Source: Cristatella mucedo (lineage: Eukaryota > Bryozoa > Phylactolaemata > Cristatellidae). Taken from it: a stretch of 64,000 nucleotides of DNA. The stretch lies in contig WPIO01000176.1 of NCBI GenBank assembly GCA_009760855.2, forward strand, positions 251,001 to 315,000, given 5' to 3'. This document shows, piece after piece, positions 1-10,179 of this stretch. A program made the translations under genes and the position numbers. Each line of letters begins with the position of its first letter. The stretch's first letter is position 1. The notes beneath the pieces were generated by a model. It worked only from the letters and a program-made list of their open reading frames with translations. It was not told the origin of the DNA and made no database searches.

Positions 1-279
1 AATAAATGAGTTTAGCTGATCTGGCACGACTCGTTCGAGTGTCTTTGACAGAAACGGTAGAAAGGAGACTGTGCAGACGCTGCTCAAGTTCTCTTGGTCT
101 AGTGTCGCTTTCTTTAGTAGTGGCCTGACTACAGCTTTTTTGAAAGGTGCTGAGACATGACCTGACACTAATGGCATATTCATAAGGATAGTTATGCATG
201 GCAGCAGTAGATCAATGCAATGTAGGAGCAGGACAGTGGGAATAGGGCCCAAATGACTTTGATGTCTCCTTTAATAATA

Positions 280-900
280 ATAATAATAATAATAATAATG
301 CACTTGATAAAGCACCCTCAGAGAACTCAATCTCTTTCTAGGCGCTTCACATTTGCTGCAAAGGGAAGCGCGATTGAATGGTGAGTAATATCATGCTTGA
401 TAAACATTAATAACATGGTTAGAGGTGACATGCACGTGGTCAGCATGCAAATGTGGTTAGTGGCAGCATGCACACTGTCAGCACGCATAAGCACATGAAG
501 GACGAATCACAGGGACCCACTAAATGCTGTCTTAAATAGGTGTTTTTAAGTTCTTTTTAAATGTTGTCAGGTCAGGGCATGTTCTGACGCATGTCGGGAG
601 GGAGTTCCAAGCTTTGGGAGCATACAAACTAAATGCAAGGTCTCCAAAGGATTTGAGGTTTGTACGAGGTATTGGTAAACTGTTGGATTCCGAAAAGCGG
701 GTGGTACGATGCTTGGCCTGGTGGGGGAGTAGATCTGAGAGACAGGCTGGAGCCAAAGAATGAAGTGACCTAAAAGTGAGCGATAAGACCTTGAAGTCGA
801 TCCGTTGCTTGACTGGTAGCCAGTTCTTTGATTGGTATATGAACTTCAGGACGAGATCGCTATGACCTGCTTGAATGTAGACACTGAGGTGCTGCAAGTA
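280..900 (-). mobile_element. LINE-A 3' end (L2/CR1-like)
   Basis: Encodes the C-terminus of a non-LTR reverse transcriptase protein (WLPVKQRIDFKVLSLTFRSL, HRTTRFSESNSLPIPRTNL, PKAWNSLP, TTFKKNLKT), followed by a ~250-bp 3' UTR and ending in an (ATT)n tail at 280-300. This is one of the best preserved LINE-A ends here. L2/CR1-type elements typically end in short tandem repeats rather than poly(A). Confidence 0.85.
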
Positions 901-924
901 ATTGAGGGGAATCCTTTGGGGCTG

Positions 925-1116
925 TTATCGAGGGACTGAAGTCCAGAATGGATGGAACTCCTTTGGGGATAACTCCGTGATATTTTCTATCGTGCGGCCA
1001 AAGAAGCTAGAGAAGCGATCAGCAAGGTTGCGATAATAGTCATTAGGTAAGGAGCTAAGTTGGGAGCGGTTAAGGAGATGGTTGATCGTAGACATCAGCA
1101 TTTTTTGATTGTGCAC
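925..1116 (-). mobile_element. LINE fragment, endonuclease-RT linker
   Basis: Reads QKMLMSTINHLLNRSQLSSL, then LADRFSSFF, matching the same linker at 35006-35299 and 14170-14330. It abuts LINE-A and LINE-B ends in an order not possible in one element, so it is a separate or rearranged insertion. Confidence 0.7.
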
Positions 1117-1156
1117 CAGTGATTCAGCAACATTTTTATTGAAGCTAGACTTAGCG

Positions 1157-1640
1157 TTAGCTAAGATTAGCTAGGAGAAAATTAAGGTGAGAAGTTATCT
1201 GAGTCAATAGGGCTGCCGATGTAGTGAGGCAGCATGAAAGCAGCAGCTCAGGGCCCGGCCGGCCAACGGGTGTACTACAGTTTGCTGCAGGAAAGTGGAT
1301 GTCGCTGGATAATAATTTGGGAAGTGAATCCCAGAGTCTGGAGCCTTCAGAGAAAAGATTCTGTCGCCAATAGTCTTTAAAGCAAAGGAATGGAACAGCT
1401 AATTTGTTGTCCATGTCGGACCTAAGGGCACGACGAGGCCGAAGCTGGTGCAGCAGTTCAGCTACGTATGAAGAGGAGCCAAGCCGTGGCCTTGACCTTG
1501 TGAGTCAGCGTAAGAACTTTACTCTGTATCCTTTAAACAACCGCAAGCCATAGCAGCTCTTTCAGTAAAGAAGACACGTGGCTGAACCTCAAGAATTTTT
1601 TAATAGCCTTGCAGCCATATTCACCACCATCTGCAGAGGC
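1157..1640 (-). mobile_element. LINE-B C-terminal fragment
   Basis: Reads DNKLAVPFLCFKDYWRQNLF, SRLWDSLPKLL and upstream remnants of the THKARHG...YLAEL region, as in the better copy at 16.7-17.4 kb. Frame is interrupted. Confidence 0.7.
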
Positions 1641-1814
1641 TTTGTGACTTTTTTTGGTAGCCCAGGCAAAATGGAATTCCATTAATCCAGCTTAGTCCGG
1701 ATTAAGGAACTAGAATGGTTTTAGCAAGCCACTGTTGGCAGACAGTTCCAAATCTTAGACGGTTCGACCGTGGTGGCTAGTGGTGGAAGCGGTCTTCTTA
1801 ATGAAGCTTTCAAA

Positions 1815-2070
1815 AGTTAATAGTAATAATGATAACACACTTGATAAAGCACCCTCAGAGAAATCAATCTCTTTCTAGGCGCTTTACATTAACTGCTAAG
1901 GAAGCACGATCGAATGGTTAGTGGTTGCATGCTCAATAAACAACAAGAATAACATGGTTAGGGGTGATATACACAGGGTCAGCATGTATGTGTGGTTAGT
2001 GGCAGCATGCACAGTGTCAGCACACATAAGCACATCAAGGTTGAAACTTTAAGCAGTTATCAAATAGGAC
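1815..2070 (-). mobile_element. LINE-A 3' UTR and tail
   Basis: Carries the AGAGATTGATTTCTCTGAGG tail hairpin region, an AT-rich 3-bp repeat end and the CAGCATGTA/GTGTCAGCACACATAAG blocks of the LINE-A 3' UTR. No coding part remains. Confidence 0.75.
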
Positions 2071-2289
2071 ACCTAAAGTCAGAGCACGTGGTGAAGATCA
2101 CACTACAGCATCACTAATTTGAAGAGCAAGGTCTTTTAGTCCTGCTACATGCTTGGAGTGGCCTCTCTTGTCATATCGTGGTTTAGTGTAAGGAAATTGG
2201 CCGGCATCCAGGATCGAATATCTGCAAGGCAAGCATTCACTTTATCAGCCGCTGCAGAGGATTGCGACTGTTTAAAGGACAAAATTCAG

Positions 2290-2640
2290 TGGGTACCGTC
2301 AGCATCAAAGTGCTAGCCGATCACGTGGGCCCGAATCCCTTTTTCCAGAGGTTCGGTATAAATGGAGAACAGCAAAGGGCTGAGAACAGACCCTTGTGGA
2401 ACTCCACACGTGACTGGTCTGCTGGATGAGACGAACCACCATACGACACCGATCGAACAAGGTCGAATGAATACGATTCAAACCACATTCGCAATCGTTC
2501 AAGTAGGATATCGTGATCAATAGAGTCGAATACAAGTATAGAGCAGAACCAGGGCAGTTGTTTGACCACCATCGTGCTTGCTTACGATGTCAATGGTCAC
2601 ATGGAGGAGAGTAGTTTCAGCGTAGTGGTGTCCGTGCTTT
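2290..2640 (-). mobile_element. LINE reverse transcriptase fragment
   Basis: Reads [20 protein letters not shown], the RT motif A region with its catalytic Asp, then a degraded SYGG...HKG...[10 protein letters not shown] stretch where motif B (QGSVLGPLLF in relatives) should be. Frames are broken. Confidence 0.75.
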
Positions 2641-2984
2641 TCCACGGCATTAATTCCGTGGAATATATATAATATATGGAATATAAATAATATATATATA
2701 CATTATTTATATATATACGTGCTTATAAAATTACAAAAAGCATCCGTACCTGTACCTATTGTACTCCTGTAAACTACATTACTTTGTGGCCCACCGAACT
2801 CCCTCAAGGATGGCTGTGAATCCATCTAACTTTATAGTCACCTGGCAGGCTATAACTCCAGTGACCAATCCCAAGTGTTCTACCTAGAATGTGCAATCGA
2901 CGCACAACAAGCCAAATGCTACTACGCGACTCGATTCTCGACGTCGCCCTGGACCTGTTTGCAGTGACTTGGACCTGCCTAAAG

Positions 2985-3535
2985 TTGACTTTCAATCGTC
3001 AACATGGCGTAACAGCTACATCGATCCACGCCTGTCTGACCTTCACCTGCACCCTACTAAGTATCGAATCGACTTCAAGGTTATCTCTCCGGCGTGCAGG
3101 TCGCTTCGTACGCTTGCGCCAGCCTTGACCTATCCGACCACGCTCCTCCAGTCATGTGATCTCAAAGCACCTGCTCAGACTTTAGTTCTTATGCTCCCGA
3201 AGCCTGGAACTCACTCCCGACTAACGTCATGTCATGTCATGTCATGACATCACCTGACTTGACGACATTCAAGCAGTAGCTAAAAACCTGCCTAACAGCA
3301 AATAATGCCGTGTAATTCTCCTCTATTCGCTTATGCGTGGTGACATTGTGCATGACTTTCTAGGTTCTTTACTGTATACTGTATACTGTAACGGAAGTAT
3401 GATCAACAGCTAATGATAATCGAGGTTATGCACCGTGCATCCTGTAAAATGAAATGAATGAAAATGTAAAGTGCCTAGAAAGAGATTGGATTCTCTGACG
3501 GTGCTATAACAAATATATTATTATTAATATGTTGT
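2985..3535 (+). mobile_element. LINE-A 3' end, degraded
   Basis: C-terminal remnants (YRIDFKVISPACRSLRTLAP) then the tail AGTGCCTAGAAAGAGATTGG and an ATT-repeat end at 3515-3530. A CATGT repeat interrupts it near 3225-3245. Confidence 0.75.
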
Positions 3536-3711
3536 CACTAAACAATGTACATACGTCATTGCCAGAATACGTAAGTTACCTTGAAATGAATTTATTTCTC
3601 TTAGGGCGTTATGCAAATTTCTTTATAACTATTTTACACACTTTCGGCCAACTTTTACCACCCATATAAAGAGCTAACTGTGTTTTTTTTATATTTCGAT
3701 GACGCGTCTTC

Positions 3712-3790
3712 TTTGCAGCAAATGTAAAGCGCCCAGAAAGAGATTGAGTTCTCTGAGGGTGCTTTATCAAGTGTATTATTATAATTCCTT
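3712..3790 (+). mobile_element. LINE-A tail fragment
   Basis: About 75 bp: GCAGCAAATGTAAAGCGCCC through GGTGCTTTATCAAGTG and ATT repeats. Only the extreme 3' end was inserted or retained, as expected for 5'-truncated LINE copies. Confidence 0.75.
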
Positions 3791-4170
3791 ATAATATGTT
3801 TGGAGCTAGCACTCTCGTTAATGAAGATCTTGATTATTACATCGTTTGCCATAACTTATCATAATACGGCGCAGCTTCTTTTGCTATCGTCGCTCAAAAA
3901 TGTGCAAATGAACTGTCGGCATTCCCGAGCGACGCCCCGTTAGAGCGTTTCCGGGAACTTTGTTTCCTGGGCGGTGCTAATTGCTGAGAGGCAACAGATT
4001 TCTCCCACTCAGTTACTTTAGGATGCAAAGGAAAGCCAGCAAAAAATAGCCGGGATAAGTCGGGCGTACACACGGAGACACGAATTTAATGGATGTTTGC
4101 AGACCTAAAGCGGCCGCTGTACTCTACTGTATTTTCGCAATTGCCGAGGCAATTATGCAATTTAGGTCGT

Positions 4171-4302
4171 GCTGGTTTGGCCCAGTGGTTAAGGTGCTCG
4201 CCCCAATAAAGGAGTGCCGAGTACATGCGTTCGAGCCCTGTGGCATATGTGATGTGCCTGAATAGAGATTAAGTTTTGTTAGGGCGCTATACAAATGAAT
4301 TT
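4171..4302 (+). mobile_element. SINE-1 (tRNA-derived)
   Basis: Pol III-type promoter: A box TGGCCCAGTGG at 4178-4188 and B box GTTCGAGCCC at 4229-4238. It is followed by a tail (GAATAGAGATTAAGTT...GGGCGCTATACAAATG) that matches the LINE-A 3' end. Confidence 0.8.
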
Positions 4303-5805
4303 GGTTTATTTATTTAGACAATTACCTACCCCCTCCCATATTTTGTGCCCGCACTCAACTACAGGTACCCATAACTGTATTATCATTCTAGTCTGAATTA
4401 ATAAAATAGGTCTGTATACTCTATTTTAATTATCCAATAATGGTTGCCTGAATTACACTTCTCCACCGATAGAGGGGACAATTAGAAGCTAAACGGACAG
4501 CATAACTTTGTCACAACAGCGACATTTTGAGGTGACTGAGTTTATACAAGTTCGGCATTCAAGCAGAGTCTCAGCTCGTTTTCAGCCAGAGACAGACGTA
4601 CCGCCGAGAAACGTTAAATCAGACCTGAACTACATATCCGCCTTTAGCCTTCGCTTACAATTTCTCGTAAGGTCGGATTTGAGCGGATTAGCGAATCGGC
4701 CGCCTCTGTTAGTCTGTTAGCAAGAATCAATGCTGAAAGAAGTCAGTGCCATAAGTTGAGACTAAAAGTCTAAGGTATCGGATAGCGGCCACACCGACAA
4801 CTACTGTTGCAGCAGCAGCAGCTGTCAGAGACACGCAGCGGCAGTGGCAGCGGGTGGTCTCGTAGAGGCAGCTTTTACCGTTGACGTTATCCAAGAATAC
4901 AGTGACGCCCACCATGTGCGGCTCCACGTCAGCAGTCAAATCACCAGCGTACCAGAGGGGTAGCGTGCTGCTGCAGCTTCGTTGCTGCGCGATTGGAACA
5001 GGAAGTGGAGTGCTGACTCGACCCACCGTCGGTGCGAAATGGGGAGTGGCATCTGGAGTGGTCGAATTCAGAGACGTCTGCGACCTCGCTATGCCAGGCA
5101 AAACTGGAAAGACGAAGTGACTGCAAATTGTCGCTACGATCTTAGGGAAGTCTCGGTGACGAAGAGAAGGCGCTGGCAGCATCGCAGTACGAAATCACGA
5201 TGAAGTGATACGTCGAGTCACGGCGTGAGTCGACGTTCTGGCGAAGAGGGGAGATTTTTGGTCGTCGTGCATTAAACGCAGCGATCCGCAGTAAAGCGAA
5301 ACCTTTCCTAAACCTCGAGTGGCTCGAGTGGCTTTTTCTGCGAGTTCCATTGGAAAAACTGAGGCGGCCCCTACGATGAAGCGTCTAACGGAAACTACGG
5401 GCGGCGCCCAGTAAGTGCTCGAAGTCTACGCCCCGTAGCACCTCCCTGGCCCCCCCCGGTGAGTTTCTCTCAGGCTTCCAATATTTTGGCCAATTTTGGC
5501 CATTTGGTGCTCTCGGTAGTGATTGCATGCAGCGACGTCGGCTGGAAGCACTTGCACGTAAGACTTATCTTATCACGTGGCTTTGTTCTAGATGTGATAA
5601 TCAGGGACGACGGGGGGGGGGGTGGCTCATCCTCGAGACGGAGTAACTTGCCCTGTAGCTTATAGAACACGATGGAATCGGTCAAATTGACGGCGGATAA
5701 GACGATTACCGAAGAGAGGTCCTACATGCATTCGGGGAGCTCGTCGCCGTGTAATCTCGGCCGAAACTCATTCCATTGCCCAATATATATTCACACACTG
5801 TCGCC

Positions 5806-5898
5806 ATAAAAAATCTAGCCGTTATATAAAAATCTAGCTCTTATATACAAAATATAGCCCATTTATAAAAAATCTAGCCCTTGTATACAAAATGTAGC
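5806..5898. repeat. 20-bp tandem repeat, 4-5 copies
   Basis: The core AATCTAGC recurs at 5811, 5831, 5851 (AATATAGC), 5871 and 5891 (AATGTAGC), exactly every 20 bp, with TATATAC/TATAAA between. Exact two-helical-turn spacing with substitutions but no indels. Confidence 0.85.
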
Positions 5899-6059
5899 AA
5901 AACGATCGGTTAACTTACCGATTACTTAGAAATTGGCTAATTATATTGATATTGTTATTATTATTATTATTCATTATTATTATTTGCTCCTCTCACCAGC
6001 TACGTCTCGCAGATCCGTCAAATCTAAAAAAAATTATTCCGTCATTCGGCTCGTTATGG

Positions 6060-6330
<271 letters not shown>

Positions 6331-6573
6331 AAGTCCGCTAATTGAGCTGCCACGATCCGGAGCACTAGACCGCAGAAGTTCACGAAGTCCTCCGAGGTGT
6401 GACTCCAGCAGGTTTAACACATTCGGGTCGCTCGCGGGGACTTTGCTGCAGCGACAAGAGACAGAGGATCGACCGGGATTCGAGAATTTTCACATAAGAA
6501 TTCATCGCTGGCGTAACCAAAAGAAGCAAGGCATGGCAAGAATATGACATAATCTAAAAATCAAACAAGACAC

Positions 6574-6727
6574 AAGGCTTCGCCGAGGAGGTAAGGTGCT
6601 CACTCTTGACGACCCAGGTCGTGGTTTGAGTCCTGCAGTGGGCGATCCTGTATTGCCCGCTGCAAGCGGTGGTGATAGCCGTGAAGGATCTTCTGCGGCT
6701 TGATAAATGAGGCTTTTTTAATCAGCC
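6574..6727 (+). mobile_element. SINE-2 (tRNA-derived)
   Basis: A-box region GAGGAGGTAAGGTGCTCAC, B box GGTTTGAGTCCTG, then the SINE-2 body (GCAAGCGGTGGTGATAGCCG) and end (GAGGC...TTTAATCAGC). Confidence 0.75.
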
Positions 6728-6954
6728 TTGACCTTTTTCATTGAAGCAAAAGCAAAAACATGCGGCCGATCTCAAACATTCTTTTGGATCTCTACGGCCT
6801 CGCGGCTACCGTAGCCCTTCCAAGAACGTTTCTCGAATGTACAGTTGCATACATTCAAGTATATGTATATATGAGTATATGTACATAAATATATTCACTT
6901 GTGCGCCTACATGCCACACACAAAACTACGCCTCTCCACAGAAAGCTTAACAAA

Positions 6955-7090
6955 CCATAGGGGCTAAGTGGTTGGTACGCTGTTTTGAGCGTTTTCTCAA
7001 GCCATCGGAAGTCTGAAAGTTTGGCGTGCAGTTCGAGTCTTATCAATTGACGTGGCATGTTTTTCAGAGTGAGGTGCTCACCATCAGCTC
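6955..7090 (+). mobile_element. Possible third SINE type
   Basis: tRNA-like head GGGGCTAAGTGGTTGGTACGC with B-box-like CAGTTCGAGTCTTATC about 70 bp later; the body differs from SINE-1 and SINE-2. Only one copy seen. Confidence 0.4.
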
Positions 7091-7737
7091 TGCCTTTGAT
7101 AAATATATAAATATACCGATTGTGTATTCATAACTCATAGCCGCTTATCTCAATAGAAAGAGACGTAGACTTCCGACTAACAACGGTTTTGATATGAGCC
7201 GGTGGAAACTCTCTCTCTGCCTCTCTCTCTCTCTCCCTCTCTCTCTCTCCATCAAGCAAGCTAGATGCAGTAGTCTGGCCGACTGGAGGCCGACCAGACT
7301 GGCTGGAGGCTTTCGCTTGCAAGCGATGCTAGTGATGGCAGTTACCTGCATGACTCTGCCGAAGGCTGTGTCCATCGGAATCAAAGAGGTTCTCCGATTG
7401 TTCACTACAAACGAGAAGTTTCGCTTTACAGCACAAGATGCAGCGCGTAAGAATTGGGAGTGCGGCGGTGGCGAAGCGGCAGTAGTAGAGCTGCAGAGAC
7501 ATTTCTCCACAGACACGGTAGCTCCTTCCTTTAGTAACCGCGGTGCAAAGCATTGCTAGCAATCGCGTTAGGAGCGTGGTAACACTGCTCGCCGCCCATC
7601 CCACTGTACTCCGCCCAAGCTACCCGTACATTTGCTGCTTTGCCCAGAGGGAACAGAAAATTCTTCCTGACTCATCATTTGCTGCCGTCACTACTGCCCT
7701 ACACATCGTACAGACCGTCATGTCTGGCAATACTAAT

Positions 7738-7835
7738 ATTGATAATAATAATAATAATAATAATAGATTTTTTATAGCGCCCTCAGAAAACCCAATCTCT
7801 TTCTAGGAGGTTTCCGTTTGCTGCAAAGGAAGGCA
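7738..7835 (-). mobile_element. LINE-A tail fragment
   Basis: (ATT)n plus the tail hairpin region and TTTGCTGCAAAGGAAG mark on the opposite strand; no coding part. Confidence 0.75.
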
Positions 7836-8259
7836 AGAGATGCACACGCTTCAATAAACTCTTGCACCAAGCGCATAGTGCGAGTGTTACGTTAGCAAAG
7901 CCAACGGGATCGTCGAAATGCTAGCAGCAAAGCAAGCATGGCAGCAATCTCGAAAGTAGAATTTAAATTTATTTTATTTAAATTTATTTGTTTTATTAAA
8001 TTTATTTAAATTTAATTATTCACCGAACGAATTAAAGCTTGCACGACAAGTTTCTATTCACCTTCAATACGGCGGTCAGTGACTAACGATGGCCATTGGC
8101 CATCTTCAGCACGTGCCGTCCTCAGGCGATGTTGTACATTTTCGTCAAGTTCGTTTTGACAAAGGGCCGACTGGCGAGAAGGCGGTGCGATTATGGCTTA
8201 GTCTATTTGTTCCGTCAATTGAGCTTATCGAGACAGGGCAAAATATTTAGCCCCCCCCC

Positions 8260-8412
8260 GGTCTTAGCCCAAGGATAAGGTGCTTGCTCTTCACTACCCA
8301 GGTCGTGGGGTCGAGTCCTGCGTGGAGTCAATCCTTGAGTACCCACTTCGAGCGATGGTGACAGCCCTTACAGCTCTTCTATCGCTAATAAACGGGACTT
8401 TTGCATCAGATA
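8260..8412 (+). mobile_element. SINE-2
   Basis: TCTTAGCCCAAGGATAAGGTG head, GGTCGTGGGGTCGAGTCCTG B-box region, GCGATGGTGACAGCCC body, end CTAATAAACGGGACTTTTGC. A C9 run precedes it. Confidence 0.75.
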
Positions 8413-9343
8413 ATCTAATAGACTCCACATTCAGGGAAGCTGTTTGTTTGATCTGATCATATCACGGAGTACCTATAATCATTGAAGTGAGCCTGTCAGT
8501 TCAAGTTACAGTGATTCGACGCTGATTCTAAATCGCTCAAATTGCTGTCAAATCAGCAAGCTTGTGCGATCGAGGTAATTTGGGCTCACCCTATGTGATA
8601 TCCATTCGAGAGAGCATTGGGCTGCAGATTTCTGATTGAGATAAATGCAGAATGAAGCCTCTTCGAGAAACGGGCCGCGTGCCGACTTTATACTACGTGC
8701 ACTGGTAGTAGCATGTTTCTTCGCATTGGCCAGAGTTGGAGCAGAAGTTATTGGCGGTTAATAACCTAGAGACGCCGAATGCATTTCTCAATCACCTGAG
8801 CACGTTTAAAAAAAGAAAATGCACACGATACACGTGCCGCCAGTAACTGGAGGCAACTGCTGGTCTTCCAGTCGCCACGAGCAGACCGAGATCGATCGAT
8901 CGAGCGGGGCATTGGCCTGAACAACTGCAGTGCTCCTTCTTCTCACCTCGGCAAGGCAAGGGCCCAGATCGAACCGGTGGCTACTCGGGATGGGGGGTGG
9001 GGAGGCCACGGCGCTGCCTGTATGACATTCAGACCTCCGGCGAAGAAGCAGAGCGACTAGCTTGGAGCTGGGACAGAGGTTGCTAGCGCGACGACCATGC
9101 GGATTTCTACGCAGCGCATGAATTAGGAAAAAACACGATCGATTGCCGACAGTTTAAAGGAGGAGATGAAAAGTCGATTGGACAGGTCAAAGGGCAAAGG
9201 GCAAAGTGATTGCTCTTTGACCAAAATGGTCGTACCGCGCGTCGGGTGAATCGTACGAGGACTTGATTATTTGAAATTTTCTACCGTTCTCGCGGAAGAC
9301 CACGGAATGCTGCCTAAATAAGATATGACTGAATGAATGTGAA

Positions 9344-9497
9344 TCGGTCTTAGCCTAGGGCTGAGGTGCAAACAGTTCACGACGCAGGTCGCGGATTCAA
9401 GTCCTGCAGATGGAATGGCTTTATTGCTTACTGCCATGCGGTGAAAGCCGTTTAGGCTCGTCTGCAGCTACATAAACGAGGCTGCTAAATCAGCGAA
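9344..9497 (+). mobile_element. SINE-2
   Basis: GGTCTTAGCCTAGGGCTGAGG head, GGATTCAAGTCCTG B box, GCGGTGAAAGCCG body and the GAGGCTGCTAAATCAGC end. Confidence 0.75.
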
Positions 9498-9964
9498 CGT
9501 TTTGTTTCTATCTGAGTCTGGAGGGCAGCTGAGGAAGTCGAAAGGATCGTGGACAGAAGTAACGGCTCAGGAAGTCTGTGAAAGATGTACCACGTGCGGC
9601 AGCAGCAGAGATGTCCTTGCGAGAGAATTGTGTAAGTGAATTCCTTTCGTCTAAGATTCGGAGAACAAAAGCCTCTGTCGCCGGCAATCTTCACTCGAAA
9701 GAACAGAGTAGCTAACGTATTATCCATGGATGACCTGGGGGGGGGCGAGGAGGCTGAAACTATTGAAAGCAGCAGTCGAGCTTAGGATTGCCCAAGTAGA
9801 GGTACAAATCGCGAGCCTGCCTCGTCTCCGGGCTCGCTTCCTCTGGAGTCTACTGGAGTCGAAGCGAAAACAAACTGCTCACGTGAGGCTAATCATCGGC
9901 TACAGTCCCAACCACTTTAATGGTCTTTCCATATGCTAAAAGCGAGGACTCACGCATGCACACT

Positions 9965-10124
9965 CGCGCGCGCACGAGTGCACACGCACACACACACTCA
10001 CACACACACACACTCACACTCACACACACACACTCACACACACACACTGAGGCACACACACACTGAGGCACACACACACACTGAGGCACACACACACAAA
10101 TACAAGCGCGCGAGCGCACACACA

Positions 10125-10172
<48 letters not shown>
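9965..10172. repeat. Compound (CA)n microsatellite
   Basis: CA repeat interrupted by CACTCACA and CTGAGGCACA units and a GCGCGCGAGCGC block; all long frames here are repeat artefacts. Confidence 0.9.
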
Positions 10173-10179
10173 TCCACGA

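Noticed and set aside
4171-4240. Possible tRNA gene
   Set aside because: Has A and B boxes but no complete cloverleaf and is followed by a SINE tail; it is a SINE head.
4727-5182. 151-codon minus-strand ORF
   Set aside because: Overlapping frames are open on both strands and no family is recognisable; not listed as a gene.
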